Made by a program: the position numbers and the translations under genes | In this document: piece after piece, positions 1 through 7,030 of the stretch | Layout: every line of letters begins with the position of its first letter | How positions within the stretch are numbered: position 1 is the stretch's first letter | Assembly: GCA_934463455.1 (NCBI GenBank) | Contig: CAKSJU010000044.1 | Location: 1 to 16,462 of the forward strand | DNA length: 16,462 bases | Source of the DNA: an uncultured Clostridia bacterium | GTDB lineage: Bacteria; Bacillota; Clostridia; UBA1381 | Direction: 5' to 3' | The notes under the pieces: model-generated | The model's database searches: none | Seen by the model: the letters and a program-made list of their open reading frames with translations, nothing else | What the model was told of the DNA's origin: nothing

Positions 1-4
1 AAAA

Positions 5-1360
5 ATGAATATAATAATTGTCGGTGCAGGAAAAGTAGGACGCGAGCTGATTGAAAGATTCAGCAAGGAAAACCATGATATAACGGTTATTGATGAAAAT
101 GCGGAGCTTACGGACAGGCTTACCGAGGACTATGATGTAATGGGAATATGCGGAAACGGTACAATTTGCAATATCCTGAGAGAGGCAAATGTTGGGCGTG
201 CGGACATTTTGATTGCTACAACGGCAAAAGACGAGATGAATATGATTTGCTGCATGATAGCACGGAAATTGGGCGCGAAAAGCTGTATTGCAAGAGTCAG
301 AAATGTTGAATATACAGCGCAGACCGCATTTATGCGTGAAGAAATGGGTATCAGCGTGTTGGTTAATCCGGAATATGACGCGGCAAAGGAAATTTCCAGG
401 GTAATAAATTTCCCGGCGGCAATAAAAATAGATACCTTTGCAAAAGGCAAGCTGGATTTGGCGGAATTTAAAATAGATGCAGGCAGTAAGCTGGACGGAA
501 AGGCTCTTTGGGAAATAAATAAAAGCTTCAGCCAGAAATTTTTGATATGTGCCGCACAGCGCGGTGACGATGTGGTTATACCGAACGGTGACTATGTGCT
601 CAAAGCCGGAGACAGAATACATATTACGGCAGAGCATAGGGAGCTTGTTCGATTTTTAAAGGAAATCGGTCTTCAATCACAGAAGATAAAAAGCGTCATG
701 ATAATCGGAGGCGGGACGATAGCTTATCATTTGGCAAAACGTCTTGCCGAAACGGGGATACATGTTACAATAATTGAAATTGATGAAAAGGTATGCGTTA
801 AGCTTAACAGCCTTTTGCCTAAAGCGGAAATAATATGCGCCGACGGAAGCGACCAGGATGTTCTTTTTGAGCAGGGAATAGAGAATGTGGACGCATGCGT
901 GTCTTTGACCGGAATAGATGAAGAAAATATAATTATATCGCTTTTTGCAAAAGTAAAGGGTGTGGATAAAGTTATAACAAAGGTGAATAAAGTATCTCTT
1001 ATGAATATTTTGGACAGCATCGGACTTGATACCATTATTTCTCCAAAGACAATAACCTCCGATATAATTATGCGTTACAGCCGCGCTGTGCAGAACTCAG
1101 AGGGAAGCCATGTAAAAACGCTTTATAAAATTGTGGACGGGCAGGCGGAGGCTCTTGAATTTATAGCCGCTCCGGAGTTTGAAGGACTGGATATACCGCT
1201 TAAAGATTTAACTCTTAAAAGCAATTTGCTTGTTGCCGGTATTTTGAGAAAAGAAGCTTTTATTATACCGGGAGGAGAAGATGTTATTAAAGCAGATGAC
1301 AGAGTAATAATTGTTACTGCGGGAAATATATTAAAGGACTTGGATGAAATTATAAAGTAG
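5..1360 (+). CDS. trkA: Trk-type potassium uptake regulatory subunit TrkA
   Basis: This 451-residue cytoplasmic protein is the nucleotide-binding gating subunit of a Trk/Ktr potassium channel complex. It has two tandem RCK modules, as in the E. coli protein of similar length. The first starts at residue 1 with a Rossmann strand and a GAGKVG dinucleotide loop at residues 7-12, followed by an acidic residue at the end of the second strand (VIDEN). The second begins near residue 228 with a MIIGGGTIAYHLAKRL loop and a matching TIIEIDE strand. Each module is followed by a TrkA_C-like segment, for example the end region with PGGEDVIKADDRVIIV. The start is the first ATG, because the Rossmann strand begins immediately. 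Only four bases precede it, so its promoter and ribosome binding site lie outside the window. The channel partner trkH follows after 9 bases. Confidence 0.96.
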   Translation: MNIIIVGAGKVGRELIERFSKENHDITVIDENAELTDRLTEDYDVMGICGNGTICNILREANVGRADILIATTAKDEMNMICCMIARKLGAKSCIARVRNVEYTAQTAFMREEMGISVLVNPEYDAAKEISRVINFPAAIKIDTFAKGKLDLAEFKIDAGSKLDGKALWEINKSFSQKFLICAAQRGDDVVIPNGDYVLKAGDRIHITAEHRELVRFLKEIGLQSQKIKSVMIIGGGTIAYHLAKRLAETGIHVTIIEIDEKVCVKLNSLLPKAEIICADGSDQDVLFEQGIENVDACVSLTGIDEENIIISLFAKVKGVDKVITKVNKVSLMNILDSIGLDTIISPKTITSDIIMRYSRAVQNSEGSHVKTLYKIVDGQAEALEFIAAPEFEGLDIPLKDLTLKSNLLVAGILRKEAFIIPGGEDVIKADDRVIIVTAGNILKDLDEIIK

Positions 1361-1369
1361 GGGAAGTAA

Positions 1370-2806
1370 ATGAATTACAAAATTGTCAGATATTTTTTGG
1401 GAAAAATAATGATATTGCTGTCGGCAATCATGATTATTCCGCTTGCCGCGTCAATATATTTTAAAGAGGACGGAATTATAGAATATTTAATTCCGATAAC
1501 TGCGCTTGCGGTTTTGGGCGGCTTGTGCATAATAAAGAAGCCGAAAAAAGCAAACGTACATATCAGAGAGGGATTTTTGATTTGTACGCTGTCGTGGACT
1601 ATAATGTCACTGTTCGGAGCGTTGCCTTTTTATATAAGCGGAGAAATCCCCTGTTTTACCGATGCTTTTTTTGAAACGGTGTCCGGTTTTACAACAACAG
1701 GCTCAACGCTTTTAACGGACATTGAAAGCATGTCCGAAAGCCTACTTTTTTGGCGCAGCTTTACTCATTGGCTCGGCGGTATGGGAGTTTTGGTATTTGC
1801 TTTGGCAATACTTTCGCAGAAGGACACAAAAACCATGTTTATAATGCGTGCCGAGGTACCGGGTCCGAAAGTAGGTAAGCTTGTTTCAAAAACAAGATTT
1901 ACCGCAAGAATTTTGTACGGAATTTATACCGGACTTACAATAATCGAAATAATAATGCTGCTGGCGGGAGGAATGCCGCTTTTTGACGCTGTTACAACAT
2001 CCTTGTCAACAGCCGGAACCGGCGGGTTTTCTCCGAGAAATGCAAGTATAGCATATTACGGCAGTGCATATGTGGAATATGTTGTTACCGTATTTATGAT
2101 ATTGTTCGGAGTAAACTTTAACTTGTATTATTTTTTGTTGATAAGACATTTCAAGGATGTATTGAAAAACGAGGAATTAAAGTGGTACTTTGTTATAATT
2201 TTAGGTGCTACGGCGATTATAACCGGTAATATTTATTCCTTGTACAAAAGCCTTGAGCCTGCTTTCCGTGCAGCCTTTTTCCAGGTTGGGTCGATTATTA
2301 CGACAACGGGATTTATTACGGCGGACTATGGAAAATGGCCCGCATTGTCACAGTTTATTATAATATTCATTATGTTTTTCGGAGCATGCGCGGGATCTAC
2401 CGGCGGCGGATTAAAAATAATAAGAGTTATACTGCTTGTGAAAAATTCAATCAGAGAGATTGGTCATGCAATAAATCCTCGGGTTGTAACCACTGTCAAA
2501 ATCGATTCCCATATGGTAGATGACAAAATGACAGCGCAGACAACGGCATATTTTGCGGTTTATATGGTTGTTATTGCATTGTCGATAATGCTTGTGTCAA
2601 TCGATAATTTAACTCTTGCGGAGAGCTCCACATCGGTAATTACCTGTATTAACAACATAGGTCCCGGTTTGGGCGTTGTGGGACCTGTAGGGAATTTTTC
2701 TTCGCTTTCGCATATGTCAAAATGGGTGTTGATATTTGATATGCTGGCGGGCAGATTGGAACTGTTCCCGGTACTTGCGCTTTTGCGCCCGTCATTCTGG
2801 AAATAA
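1370..2806 (+). CDS. trkH: Trk-type potassium channel subunit TrkH/KtrB
   Basis: This is the 478-residue integral membrane subunit that conducts K+ and pairs with TrkA. It shows the four pore-loop repeats of the TrkH/TrkG/KtrB superfamily in order: SGFTTTGSTLL, TSLSTAGTGGFSPRN, SIITTTGFITADYG and NNIGPGLGVVGPVGNF. The GACAGSTGGGLKIIR segment between repeats three and four is a typical gating-loop region. The end, LLRPSFWK, is the usual TrkH C-terminus, and the length matches the family (E. coli TrkH is 483 residues), so the gene looks complete. The ribosome binding site AGGGGAAG overlaps the trkA stop codon, so the two genes are probably translationally coupled. With TrkA this gives a self-contained K+ uptake system in the cytoplasmic membrane. 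Confidence 0.96.
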   Translation: MNYKIVRYFLGKIMILLSAIMIIPLAASIYFKEDGIIEYLIPITALAVLGGLCIIKKPKKANVHIREGFLICTLSWTIMSLFGALPFYISGEIPCFTDAFFETVSGFTTTGSTLLTDIESMSESLLFWRSFTHWLGGMGVLVFALAILSQKDTKTMFIMRAEVPGPKVGKLVSKTRFTARILYGIYTGLTIIEIIMLLAGGMPLFDAVTTSLSTAGTGGFSPRNASIAYYGSAYVEYVVTVFMILFGVNFNLYYFLLIRHFKDVLKNEELKWYFVIILGATAIITGNIYSLYKSLEPAFRAAFFQVGSIITTTGFITADYGKWPALSQFIIIFIMFFGACAGSTGGGLKIIRVILLVKNSIREIGHAINPRVVTTVKIDSHMVDDKMTAQTTAYFAVYMVVIALSIMLVSIDNLTLAESSTSVITCINNIGPGLGVVGPVGNFSSLSHMSKWVLIFDMLAGRLELFPVLALLRPSFWK

Positions 2807-2820
2807 AAAGGGGATAATAA

Positions 2821-3507
2821 ATGAATAAAATTTCAAAAATGAGTGAGGTGTCGTGGCTTTTGGGGATAATATTTTGTTCGCTCGGAGTAGCTCTTTGCAC
2901 AAAAGCAAGCTTCGGGCTTTCCATGATAGCCGCTGCGCCTTATATTATACATATAAAAATGATTAATTTTTTTCCGTGGTATACTCAAGGAACTTCGGAA
3001 TATATTTGGCAGGGAATATTGCTTGTTGTAATGTGCATTGCTGTACGAAGATTTAAGTGGAGATACCTGCTTTCGTTTGCTGCGGCGGTGATATTCGGCT
3101 CGGCGGTCGATATGTGGCTCAGAATTTTGGGCGGAAACGGAGCATATGTAAGCTTGGCTGCAAGAATTGCGGCTTTTGTGCTCGGAGAATTGTTTACGGC
3201 ATTGGCGGTTGCCTTTTATTTCAGGACGTATATGCCGCTTCAGATGTATGAATTGGTGGTAGTGGAAATAGCGGACAAATACGGCTTTGACAAGGATAAA
3301 ACAAAGCTTGCAAATGATATTGTAATGCTTGCGGTATCGGTAGTTTTTGCACTTTCGCTGAACAGAAGCCTTGAAGGTCTGGGAATAGGAACTGTGGTGA
3401 TAACGCTTGTAAATGCCGCATTGATAAGATTTTTCGGAAATTTAATAGACAGATTGTTCGTTTTTACTCCGCGGTTTGAAAAGCTGCAAAAAATTATTAC
3501 TGCTTAA
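2821..3507 (+). CDS. YczE/YyaS/YitT-like integral membrane protein (DUF6198 type)
   Basis: This is a 228-residue hydrophobic protein with about five predicted membrane spans. The N-terminal segment (WLLGIIFCSLGVALCTKASFG, residues 13-33) resembles the start of the YczE/YyaS/YitT membrane family (COG2364), whose members have no firmly established substrate. Further hydrophobic blocks cover about residues 62-78, 81-100, 107-137 and 160-178. A short charged loop, IADKYGFDKDKTKLANDI, sits near residues 150-168. A GGGGA ribosome binding site lies 6 bases before the start, and the gap to trkH is only 14 bases, so it is probably the last gene of the trk operon. That placement hints at a role linked to ion or osmotic homeostasis, but this is guilt by association only. 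No catalytic or binding motif is recognisable. Confidence 0.75.
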   Translation: MNKISKMSEVSWLLGIIFCSLGVALCTKASFGLSMIAAAPYIIHIKMINFFPWYTQGTSEYIWQGILLVVMCIAVRRFKWRYLLSFAAAVIFGSAVDMWLRILGGNGAYVSLAARIAAFVLGELFTALAVAFYFRTYMPLQMYELVVVEIADKYGFDKDKTKLANDIVMLAVSVVFALSLNRSLEGLGIGTVVITLVNAALIRFFGNLIDRLFVFTPRFEKLQKIITA

Positions 3508-3523
3508 AATGGTTGTATATTAA

Positions 3524-3567
3524 AATGCGCTGTTTGAAAGTGCTTCGAAACTTTTAAACAGCGTATT
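3524..3567 (+). terminator. Hairpin terminator of the trk operon
   Basis: The arms 3524-3540 and 3551-3567 pair over 17 positions with only G-U wobbles, and one more T-A pair closes an 8-base loop. The 3' side is followed by a T-rich stretch. It sits 17 bases after the last gene of the trk operon. The minus strand is also T-rich enough beyond the stem that it may stop the remnant gene on the other strand. Confidence 0.8.
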
Positions 3568-3584
3568 TGTTCGATAATTATTGT

Positions 3585-3756
3585 TTATTTTTCTTCCAAC
3601 AGTTCATCCAAGGTTTTATTAAATACGCTTGCTAAACTTTTTAATTCAATATCTGCTTTTTCCGCATTCTATTCTTTGTATCACATTTTTATCAATTTCA
3701 AGTCCTGCAAGCTAAAGCTTGTCAGCTAATTCTCTTTGTGATATTTTTGTTTGCAT
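3585..3756 (-). pseudogene. Broken XRE-family helix-turn-helix regulator
   Basis: Read on the minus strand from the ATG at 3756, the product begins MQTKISQRELADKL, meets an in-frame TAG, and continues LAGLEIDKNVIQRIECGK. It then needs a one-base shift near an A-run (about 3664-3668) to read ADIELKSLASVFNKTLDELLEEK and stop at 3585. The reconstructed product matches the Cro/C1-type HTH domain found in small Firmicutes regulators (SQRELADKLQLAGL...IQRIE...DIELKSLA). One nonsense codon plus one frameshift make it a pseudogene. The usual residues before the MQTKIS segment (an IRxLR-type helix) are missing or unrecognisable, so the 5' end is probably also lost. The call rests on manual translation. 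Confidence 0.72.
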
Positions 3757-3767
3757 GCGAAAAAAAA

Positions 3768-3786
3768 TGACATCTACTAAATGTCA
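3768..3786. promoter_or_regulatory. 19-bp operator-like dyad
   Basis: The sequence TGACATCTACTAAATGTCA is a near-perfect dyad: 6-bp outer arms (TGACAT and ATGTCA) plus a symmetric TA/TA core, with 16 of 18 off-centre bases symmetric. It lies 11 bases upstream of the start of the broken XRE regulator and between it and the oppositely oriented remnant. This is where an autoregulatory operator would be expected. The operator role is inferred. Confidence 0.4.
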
Positions 3787-3798
3787 AATGGTATAAAA

Positions 3799-4022
3799 AT
3801 GTCTAAACTTATAAAATGTAAAAGTTGTAATGCCGAAATTGCAACAAATGCAGAAAAATTGTCAGTAACTTAAATTCGGGAATTACGGTATCAGATTCTA
3901 ATGTTTTTGAAATATCGGAAGAAAATTATAATGCCGGAGGCTTTAAAATTTGTATTGATACGGATAGTGATTTTGAAATAAAAATAAATTGGCAAACAAT
4001 TGATGGCAGTGTTTTGGGTTAA
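3799..4022 (+). pseudogene. Frameshifted remnant starting like a zinc-ribbon protein
   Basis: The plus-strand frame from 3799 reads MSKLIKCKSCNAEIATNAEK, which resembles the start of Firmicutes zinc-ribbon proteins (a CxxC knuckle and AEIA), and then hits a stop at 3871-3873. A second frame is open from there. After a shift in the A-run at 3854-3858 it reads through IVSNLNSGITVSDSNVFEIS and ends at 4020-4022 with INWQTIDGSVLG. The second CxxC expected of a zinc ribbon is absent, and so is the membrane or linker segment that often follows. This suggests an internal deletion as well as a frameshift. No good ribosome binding site is seen. I do not recognise the C-terminal part. An in-frame ATG at 3781 is an alternative start. 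Confidence 0.5.
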
Positions 4023-4029
4023 ACAGCTT

Positions 4030-4058
4030 TTAGGGAACGGTATATGACTGTTCCCTAA
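4030..4058. terminator. Convergent hairpin terminator
   Basis: TTAGGGAAC (4030-4038) pairs perfectly with GTTCCCTAA (4050-4058), and three weaker inner pairs reduce the loop to five bases. An AT-rich tail follows on the plus strand. It sits between the plus-strand remnant gene ending at 4022 and the AraC-family gene whose minus-strand stop is at 4063, so it can serve both, although the minus-side T-tract is weak. Confidence 0.65.
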
Positions 4059-4062
4059 TATA

Positions 4063-4908
4063 TTATTTTATGGATTTTGAATATTTCCCCGGAGAAATTC
4101 CTACATGTGAAGAAAACGCCCGTATAAAATTAGAATAGTCGTTAAATCCGCATTCAAAGGCTGTGTCGGAAACACTCATTCCGCGTCTGAGAAGCTTTTT
4201 AGCCTCGGAAATGCGCTTGCCTGTAATATATTTTGCGGCGGTTGTACCGAGATTGACTTTAAAAAGCCGGCAAAGCTGCGTTACCGAAATGTAAGAATTT
4301 TTTGCTACTGTTTCAAGAGTTATATTTTCGCGGAAATGCCCGTCTATATAGTCCATTGCTGCGGTAAGTGATTTGTCGGGCTGTAAAAAAACGGTTTTAT
4401 CATGGGCTGCGGAGGCGAGGGCGTTAAGCTTAGAAATCAGCAGTAGTGCGGTAGACTGCTTTATTATATCGTCTCCGAAACCATTATCTTTTTCAAGGAC
4501 TTTAAAATAATCCAAAAAAACAGACAGTTCTTTTTTCTCAAGCGGTATTTTATTGTATTTATCCCTGTTGTAAAAGCAAGAAGCAAGATTTGTGTTTTCA
4601 CTCGAAAACGACAGCAAAAATTCAGGGTGTACCTGAAGAACGTATCGTTCAACTTCGGTATTAGAAAGAAAGGTTATTTTGTGCGCTTCGAATTGATTCA
4701 TAAAAAATAAATCGCCGTCATTTACGTCATATACTTTTCCGTCTATCAAAAAGCTTTTTCCGCCTTCTATACAGAGAAAAATTTCGCAGCATTCGTGCGT
4801 ATGTATATTTTGATTGTATGAGCTTTCACGGGAATGAAATACTCCGAAGGTTTTTGTTTTTATTGCATAGTTGAGAGCGTCGCTGCATTTATCAAAAGTA
4901 ATTTTCAT
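4063..4908 (-). CDS. AraC-family transcriptional regulator of the uronate operon
   Basis: This 281-residue protein has the two-part AraC layout. An N-terminal cupin-like sensor covers about residues 25-100, with HTHECCEIFLCIEGG at 36-50 and a DGDLFF-type turn. A C-terminal double helix-turn-helix covers about 178-277, with ITLETVAKNSYISVTQLCRLF and the signature MSVSDTAFECGFNDYSNFIRAF. It is transcribed divergently from the GH105-kduI-kduD genes, 133 bases away, so it most likely senses a uronate or oligosaccharide intermediate and activates that operon. This is inference from position. The ATG at 4908 is preferred because GGTGA lies 5 bases upstream. In-frame TTG (4920), GTG (4917) and ATG (4914) codons are possible, but the -10 element at 4925-4930 puts the probable transcript start near 4918, which excludes or strongly disfavours the first two. 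Confidence 0.9.
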   Translation of the reverse strand: MKITFDKCSDALNYAIKTKTFGVFHSRESSYNQNIHTHECCEIFLCIEGGKSFLIDGKVYDVNDGDLFFMNQFEAHKITFLSNTEVERYVLQVHPEFLLSFSSENTNLASCFYNRDKYNKIPLEKKELSVFLDYFKVLEKDNGFGDDIIKQSTALLLISKLNALASAAHDKTVFLQPDKSLTAAMDYIDGHFRENITLETVAKNSYISVTQLCRLFKVNLGTTAAKYITGKRISEAKKLLRRGMSVSDTAFECGFNDYSNFIRAFSSHVGISPGKYSKSIK

Positions 4909-4924
4909 TTTCATCACCAATATA

Positions 4925-4953
4925 AGTATACACTATTTAGGTAAGAATTGCAA
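4925..4953 (-). promoter_or_regulatory. Sigma-A promoter of the AraC-family gene
   Basis: On the minus strand, TTGCAA (4953-4948) and TATACT (4930-4925) are separated by exactly 17 bases. Each matches the sigma-A consensus in most positions. The predicted transcript start near 4918 leaves a 5' leader of only about ten bases before the chosen ATG. Confidence 0.7.
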
Positions 4954-4994
4954 TATTTTTATTTGAAAATGCAAAGAAATTGTAATTATTTTAT
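4946..4994. repeat. Imperfect direct repeat, candidate AraC-type half-sites
   Basis: AATTGCAATATTTTTAT (4946-4962) and AATTGTAATTATTTTAT (4978-4994) match at 14 of 17 positions and are offset by 32 bp, about three helical turns, so they would face the same side of the DNA. The first covers the -35 of the regulator's own promoter. The second lies just before a plausible -10 (TATATT, 4997-5002) for the divergent operon, which has no good -35. That fits an activator-dependent promoter. AT-richness makes chance similarity possible. Confidence 0.35.
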
Positions 4995-5041
4995 GTTATA
5001 TTAATAAAAAAGGCAATTGAAAGCGAATGGAGATGAATTGA

Positions 5042-6181
5042 ATGATAACATCGATAGAATACGGAGAGTTGGCTTGCCGGGCACTTATGCACAAATTCAA
5101 GGCGGAGGAGCTGCCTCCCGCCGGCGTCCTTTTTTATCATCAGGGAGTTTTTTTGTCAGGAATGCAGAATGTGTATTTTTTGACAAAAAAGAAAGAATAT
5201 TTTGATTATATAAAAAAATATGTTGACAGTGTGATTGCGGAGGACGGCAGATTGATAGGCTTTGATTATGAGCTTGACAGGGAGGATACTCCCGATTTGG
5301 CAAAGGCGGCGCTTACGATGCTGGACCATAAAATGCCTATTATTTTGTTTTATAATCTCTACGATGAAACAAAGGATGAAAAGTACAAAAAAGCAATAGA
5401 TACGGTAGCGCAGTCAATGCACTTTTGGCCGGTGAACAAATGCGGCGGGTATTGGCATATGATGACACAGCACAATCAAATGTGGATGGACGGAGCATAT
5501 ATGGCGGGTCCGCTGTCGGTTATGTATGATGCGCGTTTTGGCGATGAGGTTTTGAGAGAACGTGCGATAAATCAAATCATAATAATGAACGAACATATAA
5601 GGGATGAAAAGACCGGACTTTATTTCCACGGATGGGACGAGTCAAAGGAGGCTTTGTGGGCGGACAAAGAAACCGGGCTTTCGCAGGAAATCTGGGGCAG
5701 AGCCGTCGGCTGGTATGCGGTGGCTGTTTTGGATATACTTGAATATATTCCGAAAGACCACCCGAAAAGAGGACGCTTGGAGAAAATTGAAAAAGATTTG
5801 CTTAAATCGCTTGCAAAGTATCAGGACAAAAAAACCGGAATGTGGTTTGAGGTGGTGGATAAACCCGAAAGAGAGGATAACTGGGTAGAAAGCTCCTGTA
5901 CTAATTTGTTCATATACTCATATGCAAAAGCAATAAGAACAGGGGTTATATCGGAGGAAGAATACGGCGATGTTTTGAAAAAAGCGTACGACGGTATAAT
6001 AAGCTCACTTTATTATGATGATGAAGGGTATCTTGTTATAGATGATGTATGCTGCGGAACTTGCATAGACGAGGGAACATATGAGCATTATATTTCCCGT
6101 CCGAAGATAAAAAATGACCTGCACGGAGCGGGAGCGTTTATACTGATGTGTGCGGAAATGGAAAGATATGAGAGGAGATAA
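5042..6181 (+). CDS. GH105 (GH88-like) unsaturated glycuronyl hydrolase
   Basis: This 379-residue protein belongs to the (alpha/alpha)6-barrel family GH88/GH105 (YteR, YesR, RhiN). These enzymes hydrate and thereby cleave the terminal 4,5-unsaturated uronic acid left by polysaccharide lyases. The family signature is clear: GGYWHMMTQHNQMWMDGAYM at residues 134-153, with Asp150 in the position of the catalytic aspartate of YteR (Asp143). Also present are a HGWDES loop, the WGRAVGWYAVAVLDIL helix, VESSCTNLFIYSYAKAIR and the C-terminal NDLHGAGAFILM motif. There is no signal peptide, so it acts in the cytoplasm on imported oligosaccharides. A GGAG site lies 9 bases before the start. Length matches the family (about 370). 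The neighbouring kduI and kduD-like genes use its product. Whether the substrate is rhamnogalacturonan, another pectin fragment or a different uronate glycan cannot be decided from the sequence. Confidence 0.9.
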   Translation: MITSIEYGELACRALMHKFKAEELPPAGVLFYHQGVFLSGMQNVYFLTKKKEYFDYIKKYVDSVIAEDGRLIGFDYELDREDTPDLAKAALTMLDHKMPIILFYNLYDETKDEKYKKAIDTVAQSMHFWPVNKCGGYWHMMTQHNQMWMDGAYMAGPLSVMYDARFGDEVLRERAINQIIIMNEHIRDEKTGLYFHGWDESKEALWADKETGLSQEIWGRAVGWYAVAVLDILEYIPKDHPKRGRLEKIEKDLLKSLAKYQDKKTGMWFEVVDKPEREDNWVESSCTNLFIYSYAKAIRTGVISEEEYGDVLKKAYDGIISSLYYDDEGYLVIDDVCCGTCIDEGTYEHYISRPKIKNDLHGAGAFILMCAEMERYERR

Positions 6182-6185
6182 AAAA

Positions 6186-7016
6186 ATGGAAGTAAGATGT
6201 GCGTCAAATCCAAAGGATGTAAAAAATTATACAACAGAAAGATTAAGAGAAGAGTTTCATATATCGGGGCTTTTCACAAAGGATAATATTAAAATGGTTT
6301 ACAGCCATATAGACAGAATTATAACCGCAGGGGCAATGCCTGTTGACACCGAAATTAAAATTGAAGCGGGGAAAGAGCTTGCGGCGGATTATTTTCTTCA
6401 AAGAAGAGAAATGGGCTGTATCAATATAGGCGGAAAGGGCATCATCACCGTCGACGGCAAAGAGTACGAAATGAATCCGCGTGACGGAATCTATATCGGC
6501 ATGGGAAATAAGGACATTACGCTTAAATGTGCTGATAAAAATAATCCGCCGAAATTCTATATTTCTTCATGCCCCGCGCATGCTTCATATCCGACAGTTA
6601 AAATCGATATAACGAAGGCGAAAAAAGTTCCGTGCGGAAGCGTTGAAGAATGCAATAAACGTGTTATCAATCAATATATTCACCCGGAGGTTATGAAAAG
6701 CTGTCAGCTTGCAATGGGGTTAACACAATTGGAGGTCGGCTCGAATTGGAATACAATGCCTTGCCATACCCACGACAGGCGCATGGAGGTATATCTTTAT
6801 CTTGATATGGGAGAAGATGACGCTGTGTTCCATATGATGGGTGAGCCGAGCGAAACAAGACATATTATAATGCACAATGAGGAAGCTGTAATTTCGCCGA
6901 GCTGGTCCATTCACAGCGGAGTGGGAACAAAAAATTATTCATTTATTTGGGCAATGTGCGGCGAAAATCAGGAATTTACCGATATGGATTTTATCGAAAC
7001 AAGGGATTTAAAATAA
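6186..7016 (+). CDS. kduI: 5-dehydro-4-deoxy-D-glucuronate isomerase KduI
   Basis: This is a cupin metalloenzyme (EC 5.3.1.17) that isomerises 5-dehydro-4-deoxy-D-glucuronate, the open form of the unsaturated uronate released by the hydrolase, to 3-deoxy-D-glycero-2,5-hexodiulosonate. The 276-residue length matches E. coli KduI (278). The zinc ligands are all present: His194, His196 and Glu201 in PCHTHDRRMEVYLY, and His243 in SWSIHSGVG, each two positions before the E. coli equivalents (196, 198, 203, 245). The N-terminus MEVRCASNPKDVKNYTTERLREEF is typical. The frame is open upstream to an ATG at 6150 inside the hydrolase gene, but 6186 is chosen because homologues start there and a GGAG site lies 8 bases upstream, overlapping the end of the previous gene. 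The gap to that gene is 4 bases. Confidence 0.96.
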   Translation: MEVRCASNPKDVKNYTTERLREEFHISGLFTKDNIKMVYSHIDRIITAGAMPVDTEIKIEAGKELAADYFLQRREMGCINIGGKGIITVDGKEYEMNPRDGIYIGMGNKDITLKCADKNNPPKFYISSCPAHASYPTVKIDITKAKKVPCGSVEECNKRVINQYIHPEVMKSCQLAMGLTQLEVGSNWNTMPCHTHDRRMEVYLYLDMGEDDAVFHMMGEPSETRHIIMHNEEAVISPSWSIHSGVGTKNYSFIWAMCGENQEFTDMDFIETRDLK

Positions 7017-7030
7017 GGAGGAATTTTGCG

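Noticed and set aside
5017..5205. A 62-codon plus-strand frame upstream of and overlapping the GH105 start
   Set aside because: The GH105 frame carries the conserved protein. The overlapping frame has low-complexity Arg/Ser/Gly content and no support.
6150..6185. An upstream in-frame ATG for kduI inside the hydrolase gene
   Set aside because: Homologues begin at MEVR, and the GGAG site at 6174-6177 is spaced for 6186.
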